From Planctomycetota bacterium (GTDB lineage: Bacteria > Planctomycetota > Phycisphaerae > Sedimentisphaerales > Anaerobacaceae), in contig JADFJC010000013.1 of the NCBI GenBank assembly GCA_022566315.1, positions 1 through 53,205 on the forward strand: 53,205 bases of DNA, read 5' to 3'. The notes beneath the pieces were generated by a model that did no database searches, had not been told where the DNA came from, and saw only the letters and a list, made by a program, of their open reading frames with translations. Positions 9,536 to 17,710 of the stretch are shown in pieces. Within the stretch, counting starts at the first letter, position 1. Each line of letters opens with the position of its first letter. A program made the translations under genes and the position numbers.

Positions 9536-11083
9536 TTACTTGTTCCAATATTCGTCAATTACTTTTTGTATATGTGGGTACTTTGCATCTGTTTCATTGT
9601 ATTTTCTTCTCAATCGCAGCAGCTCGGCCTTCAACTCTTTGACCACAGCGGCATATCCTGGTTCACCGTACAGGTTGTTCATTTCGTGTGGGTCATTTTT
9701 CATATCATACAGTTCCCAGCCGGCTTCAGTCGGTTTATGACCGCCTTTTTTGTAATTTAGGCCGTAGAAAAATATCAGCTTATACTCTTTGGTCCGAACA
9801 CCGAAATGCGCCGGGTTGTCATGATGCGCCATGTGCATCCAGTAGCGGTAATAAGTGGACTTGGGCCAGTCAGCAGGTGTTTTGCCTCGCAGCAGCGGAA
9901 CAAAACTTCGCCCCTGCATATAGCCTGGGGCCTTCAGGCCCGCCAGCTCAAGTATCGTCGGTGCAAAGTCGGTATTGTTGATGATTTCGTCTGTGCGAGT
10001 CCCCGGCTTAATCATCCTGGGATACCTTACAAGAAACGGCATCCGCATCGACTCTTCGTACATCCAGCGTTTGTCGATATAATCATGTTCACCGAGCATC
10101 ATACCCTGGTCGGACGTATAGATGATTACAGTGTTGTCCATCTGCCCTGTCTTTTCCAGATACGCAAACAGCCGACCCAAATTATCATCGATTCCCCGAA
10201 CGCACCGTAGATACTTCTTCAAATAACGCTGATACGCCGTCCGTTTGTACTGCTCATCCGGCAGCGACTGGTCAACAAACATATGCATTCCCATATTCCG
10301 TCGTTTGTTACGCTTACCGATGGATGTGCCCATGCCTTCGGTTGCCTGCGAACCGTGATCCGGTTGTCGCCACAGGCTCACAGGCTCAGGGATATCCACA
10401 TCATCGAAGAGCCAGTCATATCGCTCGGCATTTTCGAAATTATCGTGCGGCGCCTTGTAATGGTGCATCAAAAAGAAAGGTTTTGACCTGTCCCTGCTCT
10501 TAAGCCACTTGAGCGATGTATCGGTAATAACATCTGACGAATGACGTGAGTCATATCTCGCGAAACGTTTTTCGTTCTTGGGCCATTGTCCGCCCGACTC
10601 CCGGAGAATCGGATTGAAATACGACCCCTGTCCCGGAAGCACACAATAATAATCGAATCCTCCCGGCTCCTGCTTTAAGTGCCACTTGCCTATCATAGCC
10701 GTTTCGTAACCGGCCTGTTTCATCAGCTTCGGCAGATATTGTCTTTCCGGTTCGAGCCTGCCGCCCAAATCCAGAGCACCATTGGTCTGGCTGTATTGAC
10801 CGGTCAGGATTGTCGCCCTGCTGGGCACACAAATCGAATTGGTACAAAAACAATTCTCAAAAAGAATCCCTTCCTTAGCGAGCCGGTCGATGTTCGGCGT
10901 CGGAGCCACCTTTGCCAGCCTGCTCTGATATGCACTGATCGCGTGCGCGGCATGGTCATCGGACATAATATAAAGAATATTTGGGACTTTGCTTCTATTC
11001 GCCTTCCGGGCTGCCCACGATCTGCCCCCCCAGGCAAGTGTTACAACAGCTCCAAACTCTTTCAAAAACTGTCGTCTATCCAT
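9536..11083 (-). CDS. Tat-exported sulfatase with CVPSR formylglycine motif
   Basis: A second type I sulfatase, 515 residues, with a twin-arginine signal (RRQFLK, residues 3-8). Metal ligands start at D42-D43 in MSDDHAAHAIS, and the canonical maturation motif is C85-V-P-S-R89 followed by ATILTGQYSQTNGA. Further family motifs are YETAMIGKWHLKQEPGGFDYY, HHYKAPHDNF and YTSDQGMMLGEHDYIDKRWMYEESMRMPFLVRYP. The AISAYQSRLAKVAPTPNIDRLAKEG segment resembles sulfatases annotated as N-acetylglucosamine-6-sulfatase or mucin-desulfating, but specificity is not assignable. GAGGT lies 6 bases before the ATG. It is 54 bp from the other sulfatase and 84 bp from the fucosidase, in the same direction, consistent with one operon. 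Confidence 0.92.
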   Translation of the reverse strand: MDRRQFLKEFGAVVTLAWGGRSWAARKANRSKVPNILYIMSDDHAAHAISAYQSRLAKVAPTPNIDRLAKEGILFENCFCTNSICVPSRATILTGQYSQTNGALDLGGRLEPERQYLPKLMKQAGYETAMIGKWHLKQEPGGFDYYCVLPGQGSYFNPILRESGGQWPKNEKRFARYDSRHSSDVITDTSLKWLKSRDRSKPFFLMHHYKAPHDNFENAERYDWLFDDVDIPEPVSLWRQPDHGSQATEGMGTSIGKRNKRRNMGMHMFVDQSLPDEQYKRTAYQRYLKKYLRCVRGIDDNLGRLFAYLEKTGQMDNTVIIYTSDQGMMLGEHDYIDKRWMYEESMRMPFLVRYPRMIKPGTRTDEIINNTDFAPTILELAGLKAPGYMQGRSFVPLLRGKTPADWPKSTYYRYWMHMAHHDNPAHFGVRTKEYKLIFFYGLNYKKGGHKPTEAGWELYDMKNDPHEMNNLYGEPGYAAVVKELKAELLRLRRKYNETDAKYPHIQKVIDEYWNK

Positions 11084-11167
11084 CCCAATACCTCAAATTA
11101 TACAACTGCAATTCCCCATTTATTCCTACTCACTGAAGTTTTGCAAAAGTCTTGTTACACAGTTACA

Positions 11168-12733
11168 TTACTGCTCGACTATCGTAATCTTCAATACGAA
11201 CGCGTGTTTACAAGGTTTTATAGAGGGCATTCGGATTTTTAGCCCTTCTTGGTTCCGTTCCCAGTTCAGCCTGTCGTTATGGCCCAGCAGCTTGACATCT
11301 GTAATATCAACGGCTCCAGGCTTATCTGCCAACGACCGGATTGTTAATGTTGTCCCAGCGCCCGGCCAGCCCAGCACAACTGCGTAAATTGTCTTGCCGT
11401 CCTTGCTGCGAGTGAAACGAATATCCTCGGACGTGAACGGTTTGTCCTTGCTCTCGCTGAAACCCCCGCCAATGTTGCGTGTGGGACCTTCACCAAAGGT
11501 TTGCCACGGGCGCGTATTGTAGATCGCTTTGCCATTGACTTTGAGCCATCTTCCGATTCCAAGCAGCAGTTGCTTCGCTTCCAAAGGGATCGTGCCGTCG
11601 GCTGCGGGACCAACATTCAGAAGCATGCAACCGTTTTTGCTAACGATGTCCACGAGCACATCGACGAGCTGATCGACCGACTTGTAGGGGACGGATTTCT
11701 GGCAAAACCATGGGCCGACGGAAGTGTCGGTCAGCCAGGAATACGGTACAAGACGGTCTTCACGTCCGCGTTCGAAGTCCAGAATGCCGGTGTGCGCATG
11801 GATATGCCGGTGCTTGTGAGCGACGCCGACCTGGCGGTTGTTCCGCGACGCCCAGTTGTAATAGTCGGCGAACATCCGCTGCTGGTACTCAGGCGTGATG
11901 CAATTGCGTTTTTCATTGCCCAGCCCAAAGTCGAACCATATCAGGTCGGGCTGGTATTTTTTGACGACTTCGTTGACCTTGCTAAGCCACTGCTCCATAA
12001 ACTCCTGGGTTGGTGGCGCATCAGGCTCGTGGGCCTGGCAATAAAGTCCGGCGTACTTCGGGTCGGCACCGTCATACTTGTACGATGGCTCGAAATACCG
12101 CCACGAGAAGCCGTGATGAAATGTCGCGATGAACTTCATGCCGTGTTTACGAATGGCCTTTTCCAGCTCACCGGTTATGTCTCGTTTCGGGCCCTTGTCC
12201 ATGCTGTCCCAATCGGTGTATGCCGAATCCCACATGGCGAAGTTGTCGTGATGTATGGCCACAGGCCCGGCAAACTTCGCCCCGGACGCGGCAAACAGCT
12301 CCGCCCAATCTTCCGCATCGAACTTCTCTGCTTTGAACAAGTGGACGATGTCTTTGTAGCCGACCTTATTCTGGTCTCCGAAACGCTTGCGGTGGTACTC
12401 AAAGGTTGGGCTGTTGGGCTTGTACATGTTGCACCCATACCACTGGACACCGCCCGGACCATCTTCTGCACCCACGGTAACCGGCCCCCAGTGGGTATAG
12501 ATGCCGAACTTAGCGTCCCGGAACCACTCTGGGGTCTCGTGCTTGGCCAACGACTCCCATGTTGGCTTGAACCTATCGCCGCTCTTTGCCGCAGATTCAG
12601 ATGTAAATCCGGATGTCGCCAAGATTGCAAATGACAAACTGCTGAACACAATAAACCTTATAGTTCTCTTCACGGTACAAATCTTTTCACTGAAAAAGAC
12701 AATACACAGACGAATCCCTCTAAACGATAACAT
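11168..12733 (-). CDS. Secreted GH29 alpha-L-fucosidase
   Basis: A retaining exo-fucosidase. Family motifs include PEWFRDAKFGIYTHWGP, the HHDNFAMWDS segment (161-170), a FIATFHHGFSWRY strand and LIWFDFGLGN with the predicted nucleophile D268. The open frame gives 521 residues, but the first 20 look like upstream sequence. A GTG at 12673 starts a clean signal peptide (VKRTIRFIVFSSLSFAILATSGFTSES) and is a likely true start; neither start has a convincing ribosome site. The C-terminal region from about 420 is a beta-sandwich with a DGKTIYAVVLGWP strand typical of GH29. With the two sulfatases downstream, the group suggests breakdown of a sulfated fucose-containing polysaccharide. Confidence 0.9.
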   Translation of the reverse strand: MLSFRGIRLCIVFFSEKICTVKRTIRFIVFSSLSFAILATSGFTSESAAKSGDRFKPTWESLAKHETPEWFRDAKFGIYTHWGPVTVGAEDGPGGVQWYGCNMYKPNSPTFEYHRKRFGDQNKVGYKDIVHLFKAEKFDAEDWAELFAASGAKFAGPVAIHHDNFAMWDSAYTDWDSMDKGPKRDITGELEKAIRKHGMKFIATFHHGFSWRYFEPSYKYDGADPKYAGLYCQAHEPDAPPTQEFMEQWLSKVNEVVKKYQPDLIWFDFGLGNEKRNCITPEYQQRMFADYYNWASRNNRQVGVAHKHRHIHAHTGILDFERGREDRLVPYSWLTDTSVGPWFCQKSVPYKSVDQLVDVLVDIVSKNGCMLLNVGPAADGTIPLEAKQLLLGIGRWLKVNGKAIYNTRPWQTFGEGPTRNIGGGFSESKDKPFTSEDIRFTRSKDGKTIYAVVLGWPGAGTTLTIRSLADKPGAVDITDVKLLGHNDRLNWERNQEGLKIRMPSIKPCKHAFVLKITIVEQ

Positions 12734-13063
12734 TTGCTTTTTAACAAGCTAAAGTTTTCATTTGAGGCACTTTTGCCTGCATCTGTCGGTAACGCAGGCA
12801 CAGGTGCGACTGACCATTATTTCAGCTGGCAAACAAGAAGTCTCCTCTGCGTAAAATTGTAAGGTTTTACAGCCTGGAGTCCACAATAATTTTCGGACAA
12901 AATACAGAATCTGCTGTTATTCTGTAATACACCTGTTAGTCGAAGACCCCTTCCAACAGGCCGAAGCGTGCGTTTCCACATCTAATGTAATGGGTGGCAA
13001 CCTCAAACGCAGTCCCTAAGGGACACCTTACGGCACTTGGGGATGGCTCGGAGCAACTACCAG
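12734..13063. other. Gene-free stretch between GH29 and tRNA-Ser
   Basis: No gene is supported in this stretch. It contains a short palindromic unit at about 13013-13032 (TCCCTAAGGGACACCTTACG...), a member of the CCTTACGG repeat family also seen near 35.05 and 39.34 kb. Otherwise it looks like ordinary spacer. Confidence 0.5.
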
Positions 13064-13097
13064 TAACCACCACACATTTATCGTGTTACAGACCACT
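13064..13097. repeat. 34-bp dispersed repeat, copy 1
   Basis: This 34-bp stretch begins TAACCACCACACATTTATCG and matches 32064-32097 at 31 of 34 positions. Here it lies between the fucosidase and the tRNA; the second copy lies between two oxidoreductase genes. No coding function or inverted structure is evident. Confidence 0.65.
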
Positions 13098-13120
13098 TGG
13101 AGCGTGCTTATCCGATGTAA

Positions 13121-13208
13121 CGGAAAGGGCGGGATTCGAACCCGCGGTACCCGAAAAGGGCACACCGGTTTTCGAAACCGGCTCGATAAGCCACTCCGAC
13201 ACCTCTCC
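13121..13208 (-). tRNA. tRNA-Ser (anticodon CGA)
   Basis: Read on the minus strand, the 88-nt sequence folds as a type II tRNA. The acceptor arm is GGAGAGG pairing with CCTTTCC (one G-U pair) plus discriminator G. The anticodon stem-loop is CCGGT-TTCGAAA-ACCGG, giving anticodon CGA for serine. The long variable arm GTGCCC-TTTT-CGGGTAC is characteristic of tRNA-Ser, and the T arm is GCGGG-TTCGAAT-CCCGC. CCA is not encoded and must be added. A heptamer repeat array follows immediately upstream of its 5' end. Confidence 0.95.
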
Positions 13209-13211
13209 AAA

Positions 13212-13287
13212 AATCAGAACTCAGAAAACAGAAGTCAGAGAATGAAACAATATCTGACCTCTGTCTTCTGACCTCTGTCTTCTGAAT
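13212..13287. repeat. 7-bp-period tandem array beside tRNA-Ser
   Basis: Degenerate units of 7 bp occur in two opposed blocks: CAGAA/TCAGA-type units at 13212-13240 and CTGACCT/CTGTCTT units at 13252-13287. The blocks are roughly reverse complements, so the transcript could fold. The same units recur at 30.6, 39.4 and 49.8 kb. The array lies between the tRNA 5' end and its likely promoter. Confidence 0.75.
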
Positions 13288-13290
13288 CTA

Positions 13291-13319
13291 CCTATACACC
13301 CGATTAGCTGAAATTGCAA
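13291..13319 (-). promoter_or_regulatory. Possible sigma-70 promoter for tRNA-Ser
   Basis: On the minus strand TTGCAA (13314-13319) is followed after exactly 17 bp by TATAGG (13291-13296). It faces the tRNA, but the leader would include the heptamer array. Both boxes depart from consensus, so this is tentative. Confidence 0.3.
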
Positions 13320-13441
13320 GAATATTAAGCTCACGAAAAAACTCTGCAGATAGCCGGCAAACAGAAAAAACCTTGTGTTTTTTCGAGTCCTTTCATAAGC
13401 TCTACAGAACTCATAATCAGTATGAAGAAAGGAAAACCACC

Positions 13442-14596
13442 ATGCCGGCAAACGTAACACATATGCTCATCGCCCATAAGGCACTTCAAAAACTGAAAAC
13501 AAAAGGGATTGACGAATTTACAGAATTTGCCGGGGTGCTTGATGACGCCTCCAGGAACAAAAACTACAAGGCGTATATGAATCTTGGGAGTCTGGGACCC
13601 GATCTTTATTACTATACCAAAATATTCAGCTCTATCAAAGACCTGCTTAAAGAAGGCTTCGTGCAGGCTAAGGGAGTAACGCCATGGTCGTACCATTTGC
13701 ACTCACACAAACCGAACGAATTTCCCTTGAAGCTGGTCGAGATTATTTTCAGCGATGTGATAAGAGAAAAGGGCAAAGTCAAACTCTACGAAGACGACAT
13801 TAGAAAACTTGCCTACATTGCAGGACACCTGACGCATATCGCCGCCGACCAGATTATTCATCCGATAGTGAACAGCGTTGCCGGTCCCTATTACCGCAGG
13901 GGGAAAAATCGTAAAAAACACCGTGAGTGTGAGATCTTTCAGGACTACTTTCTTTACGAGGAGGTCTATCGTCTGGAAGAAAAGAGCGGGTCGAAATACG
14001 ACTTTTTTAAGCAGAATTTTAACAGGTGGGCGGACTGTGTGAAGGGTATAACCACCAGAAACACCGAGGAATGGTTCCGTTATTTTCTGCAGCGAGGTTT
14101 TGTAGAAACCTATAGCGCTTGTCCAACAGAAGAAGACATTGAAAACTCCGTTGATAATCTGCTGCTGACGCTGCGAGTATGCCAGAAAGTTGGGCCTTAC
14201 AAGAAAGCAGACAAAGAGTATCGTAAGAACAAAGATGGCTCTGTGATGTTTCAGGAGTATATAAAAGATGTGAACTATATTAAGTTCTACCGACTGGCGG
14301 TGGAATTGGCGGTGATTTACCTTATTGCGCTGTACGAAGTCTATTTTGTGCTCAAGCAAGGACAAGATTTCACCGACCAGCACAAAAAACGGTTCCTGAG
14401 TATCGTCAGCGATGCAGATCTATCCTGTCCATTGAAGCAGAATATATTCGAGAAGGCACGTGCCGCACTGAGAAATAAAAGCAGCATGGAAGCGGCTGTC
14501 AAAACACATACCGCCAGGCTCTTGGCGAAAACAAAATTCATCACTACGAATCGTATCTTTAAAACCAGCAGTGACAGAGATATTGTAAAAGCATAA
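13442..14596 (+). CDS. Zinc-dependent phospholipase C-like protein (PF00882 type)
   Basis: The N-terminus MPANVTHMLIAHKAL and the segments LGSLGPDLYYY and AYIAGHLTHIAADQIIHPIVN form the histidine/aspartate pattern of the zinc-dependent phospholipase C family. In the founding toxins a trinuclear zinc site sits in an all-alpha fold. Here the protein has 384 residues and lacks a signal peptide, so it is probably cytoplasmic, and many bacterial members have no known substrate. The start at 13442 has AAGGA upstream; the open frame begins earlier at 13373 without support. A GT2 gene follows 40 bp downstream in the same direction. The family call is good, but phospholipase activity is not demonstrated by sequence alone. 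Confidence 0.75.
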   Translation: MPANVTHMLIAHKALQKLKTKGIDEFTEFAGVLDDASRNKNYKAYMNLGSLGPDLYYYTKIFSSIKDLLKEGFVQAKGVTPWSYHLHSHKPNEFPLKLVEIIFSDVIREKGKVKLYEDDIRKLAYIAGHLTHIAADQIIHPIVNSVAGPYYRRGKNRKKHRECEIFQDYFLYEEVYRLEEKSGSKYDFFKQNFNRWADCVKGITTRNTEEWFRYFLQRGFVETYSACPTEEDIENSVDNLLLTLRVCQKVGPYKKADKEYRKNKDGSVMFQEYIKDVNYIKFYRLAVELAVIYLIALYEVYFVLKQGQDFTDQHKKRFLSIVSDADLSCPLKQNIFEKARAALRNKSSMEAAVKTHTARLLAKTKFITTNRIFKTSSDRDIVKA

Positions 14597-14636
14597 CAAG
14601 AACATTTATACACAGGCACTGGAAAGACGCTACACT

Positions 14637-15383
14637 GTGGGTTATAATTCATTGATGGATCTATCAATTGTTATACCGGCATACGAGGAAAGTAAAAAGA
14701 TTGCCCGGGACATCCAGGCGGCTACGGCATTCCTGGAGGACAATCATTTTACAGGCCAGATTATAGTAGTTGACGACGGCAGTAAAGACAACACCGCCGA
14801 AGCTGCAAAAAACGCTGTTACCGACCCACCGGCGGGAATAGAGATAAAAGTCGAGCGTTATAACCACCATCGCGGCAAAGGTTACGCCGTCCGCAAAGGT
14901 ATTGAGCAAACCAGCGGCGAATACGTGATGTTCGCCGACAGCGGCAGTTGTGTACCATACGAAGACACCCTGCGTGGCTTGGAGTTAATAAAAAGCGGAG
15001 CGTGCGATATAGCACACGGCTCAAGAAAAATGCGGGGATGCCATATCGAAAAGGCACAGAGCCTATACCGCCGTATCTGTTCCAAGATGTTCCACTGGTT
15101 CGTGATTCACGATATGAAAATCCCAGCCGAGTTTACCGATACACAATGTGGATTTAAAATATACCGAGGCGATATCGCACGGCACTTGTACGGCGAGTGC
15201 ATTACCAATGGATTCATATTCGATATAGAAATCATAATGCGGGCACAAAAAGAGGGTTACCATATAAAAGAATTTCCTATCGATTGGACCTGCGACCGTG
15301 ACAGTCGGCTCTCGCCAACCCGCAGTTCCTGGCGTGTCCTCTCTGAACTGCTAACTATCAGACGCGTTATGGCTAAAAAATGA
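14637..15383 (+). CDS. GT2 glycosyltransferase, polyprenyl-phosphate glucosyl/mannosyltransferase type
   Basis: A 248-residue GT-A fold enzyme. LSIVIPAYEESKKIARDI, the VVDDGSKDNT nucleotide-binding motif (45-53) and HHRGKGYAVRKGIEQTSGEYVMFAD match the dolichyl-phosphate sugar synthase group, which charges polyprenyl phosphate with a hexose. FTDTQCGFKIYRGDIARHLY and GFIFDIEIIMRAQKEG are also characteristic. The usual DADG at the metal site reads ADSG (100-103), so one Asp is replaced. No transmembrane segment is present. GTG at 14637 has GGAAAG nearby and is preferred; ATG at 14655 is an alternative. It could supply lipid-linked sugar to the membrane glycosyltransferase at 18686-20302, though the two lie in different operons. 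Confidence 0.85.
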   Translation: MGYNSLMDLSIVIPAYEESKKIARDIQAATAFLEDNHFTGQIIVVDDGSKDNTAEAAKNAVTDPPAGIEIKVERYNHHRGKGYAVRKGIEQTSGEYVMFADSGSCVPYEDTLRGLELIKSGACDIAHGSRKMRGCHIEKAQSLYRRICSKMFHWFVIHDMKIPAEFTDTQCGFKIYRGDIARHLYGECITNGFIFDIEIIMRAQKEGYHIKEFPIDWTCDRDSRLSPTRSSWRVLSELLTIRRVMAKK

Positions 15384-15514
15384 ACACCCTTTCCTATTGA
15401 CACCGCCGAGTAAAAACGGGAACGTATATTCGGGAAGACCGCTCCCGGCTGAACTTCCTGGTACCGTTTAAATTAGGAACTGACGTTTTGCAAAATTGAG
15501 GTCAGGAGTAAACG

Positions 15515-17710
15515 ATGAGGAGATTGGGATTAAGTATCGTTGTGTTATTAAGTTCTTGTGTGCCTTCTTTTGCCCTGGAATTATACGTGGCCACGGATGG
15601 CCATGACGCCAACCCCGGTACGAAGGAGCAGCCCTTTGCCACCCCCATCCGTGCCCGCGATGCGGTGCGGACGCTGAAAAAGACCGCGAAGGGTCCTGTT
15701 ACTGTCTATATTCGCGGCGGTACTTATTATCTGGATGAGCCGTTGGTATTTACCGCCGAAGATTCGGGCAGCCATCAGGCTCCGGTTCGTTTTGTGGCCT
15801 ATGAGGGGGAAAGGCCCGTTTTCAGCGGCGGAGTGAAGCTCGGACTAAGCTTCAAACCGTATCGGAACGGAATCTTTCAGGCGAATGTGCCGGCGGTACG
15901 GAAGGGCAAGCTCAACTTTACACAACTGTTTGTCAACGGGCGACGGCAGCACTTAGCACGGTATCCCAACTTTGCAGGCGATTATCGCTATAATGGCCCC
16001 GGCTGCAGTACCGATGCGCTCAGTCCCCGGCGCGTGAAGCGATGGAAAAATCCAACAGGAGGCTTCGTCCACGGCTTGTCCAGCCACCGATGGGGCAGTC
16101 TGCATTACCGAATTACCGGCGCCGATAAAGAAGGCAACCTCAAGCTTCAAGGCGGAGAGCAAATCAATCGCAGCTCCTCGTTACACAAACAGTACCGATT
16201 CGTCGAGAACATTTTCGAAGAGCTGGACGCCCCCGGCGAGTGGTACCTCGATAGCAGCAAGGGTGTTTTGTACTTGATACCGCCCAGAGGCGTGGATATT
16301 TCCAAAGCCCGCGTGGAAGCCGTAGTGCTCAAGCAGCTCGTTGAGTTTCGTGGCTCGATGCACCAGCCTGTGCGGAACATCCACCTTTGCGGCCTGACGC
16401 TGACTCATACCGCGCACACCGTGCTGGAAAAATACGAACCGCTGCTCAGGGGCGACTGGTCGATTGTACGGGCAGGCGCAGTGTTCTTTGAGGGTGCTGA
16501 GGACTGCTCGGTGCAGGACTGCTTATTTGACGCCGTTGGCGGCAACGGCGTGTTCATCTCCAACTACAACCGTCGGATAAAAGTTACCGGCTGTAAATTC
16601 ACCGAGGCCGGTGACAGCGCCATTTGTCTCGTAGGTGACTTCAATGCAGTACGCAACGGGTCAACGTGGCAGAACCATATCGCCGACCCACCGGACAAAA
16701 CGGTCGGGCCTCGTACTCCGAACTACCCGGCCTTGTGCGTGATACACAACAATCTTATCCGCAACATCGGAATCCTCGGCAAGCAGACCGCAGGCGTGTT
16801 CCTCTCAATGGCTGCGGAAATCATCGTCAGCCACAATACGATTTACCACATTCCGCGTGCGGGCATCTGCATTAACGACGGTACCTGGGGCGGGCACGTA
16901 ATCGAATACAACGATGTTTTCAATACGGTACGAGAGACCGGTGACCATGGGCCGTTCAACTCATGGGGTAGAGACCGTCACTGGCGGTCTGACAGCGAGC
17001 TGACGCGCACCATCTGTCAGCTCGATAACTTCAAGACCACCATCATTCGGCATAACCGTTTTGCGCATTCGGGCAGCCATTCCTGGGGCATCGACCTCGA
17101 CGATGGCTCTTCGAACTATCACCTCTACAATAACCTCTGCCTGGGTATGAGCTTCAAGCTGCGCGAGGGGTTCTTCCGGCTGGTGGAGAACAATATCTGT
17201 ATCGGTCCGACCCCGCCGGGCCTTCACGTGTGGTACGAGGGCTGCGACGATGTGATCCGCCGCAACATCATCGTCAACACCGAAGGCACAGACATATACG
17301 AATTCATCAGATGTAACCCTGCCTATGCCAAACAGTTCGACTACAACCTTTTTTACAATTACAAAGGTGCGCCTGTTGTGCGGCTGAAAGGAGGTACCTC
17401 ACCTCCTTTCAAAGACGTTATGTCACTGGCCGAGTGGCAGGCACAAGGCCTTGACGTGTACTCGGTATTTGCCGACCCGTTGTTTATCGACCCGGCCAAG
17501 GGCGACTATCGCGTCCGGCAGAATTCACCTGCCTTAAAGCTCGGCTTCAAAAACTTCCCTATGGACAATTTTGGTGTCCTCAAGCCGGAGTTTCAGGCCG
17601 AGGCCGAAGAAGGACATCGGCTTTTCGACGATGCGCAAACCCATGTCCGGCAGGTAACTCAGCGCAGCATTGATCCTCGGACCTGGCTCGGTGCTGCCAT
17701 CTCTGATTAG
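15515..17710 (+). CDS. Secreted right-handed parallel beta-helix protein (polysaccharide lyase-like)
   Basis: A 731-residue protein with a signal peptide (1-21, ending PSFA). The mature start LYVATDGHDANPGTKEQPFATPIRARDAVR is the typical entry of secreted beta-helix proteins related to pectate lyases, alginate epimerases and carrageenases. About 30-130 caps the helix, with GPVTVYIRGGTYYLDEPL; from about 290 rungs accumulate (VQDCLFDAVGGNGVFIS, VTGCKFTEAGDSAICLVG, VSHNTIYHIPRAGICIND). GAGGTCAGGAG precedes the ATG. The C-terminal DPLFIDPAKGDYRVRQNSPAL is common in this group. The substrate is unknown; an extracellular glycan is likely. Its TAG stop lies within the stop tetranucleotide of the convergent ApbE gene. 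No CAZy family can be assigned by eye. Confidence 0.8.
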   Translation: MRRLGLSIVVLLSSCVPSFALELYVATDGHDANPGTKEQPFATPIRARDAVRTLKKTAKGPVTVYIRGGTYYLDEPLVFTAEDSGSHQAPVRFVAYEGERPVFSGGVKLGLSFKPYRNGIFQANVPAVRKGKLNFTQLFVNGRRQHLARYPNFAGDYRYNGPGCSTDALSPRRVKRWKNPTGGFVHGLSSHRWGSLHYRITGADKEGNLKLQGGEQINRSSSLHKQYRFVENIFEELDAPGEWYLDSSKGVLYLIPPRGVDISKARVEAVVLKQLVEFRGSMHQPVRNIHLCGLTLTHTAHTVLEKYEPLLRGDWSIVRAGAVFFEGAEDCSVQDCLFDAVGGNGVFISNYNRRIKVTGCKFTEAGDSAICLVGDFNAVRNGSTWQNHIADPPDKTVGPRTPNYPALCVIHNNLIRNIGILGKQTAGVFLSMAAEIIVSHNTIYHIPRAGICINDGTWGGHVIEYNDVFNTVRETGDHGPFNSWGRDRHWRSDSELTRTICQLDNFKTTIIRHNRFAHSGSHSWGIDLDDGSSNYHLYNNLCLGMSFKLREGFFRLVENNICIGPTPPGLHVWYEGCDDVIRRNIIVNTEGTDIYEFIRCNPAYAKQFDYNLFYNYKGAPVVRLKGGTSPPFKDVMSLAEWQAQGLDVYSVFADPLFIDPAKGDYRVRQNSPALKLGFKNFPMDNFGVLKPEFQAEAEEGHRLFDDAQTHVRQVTQRSIDPRTWLGAAISD

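Noticed and set aside
13028..13210. Small proteins over the tRNA-Ser locus on both strands
   Set aside because: They coincide with the tRNA and its flanking repeats and have no ribosome site.
13364..13384. Terminator from GAAAAAAC-N5-GTTTTTTC
   Set aside because: The stem is almost entirely A-T pairs, is followed by GAGTCC rather than T, and lies upstream of a plus-strand gene with no plus-strand gene before it.
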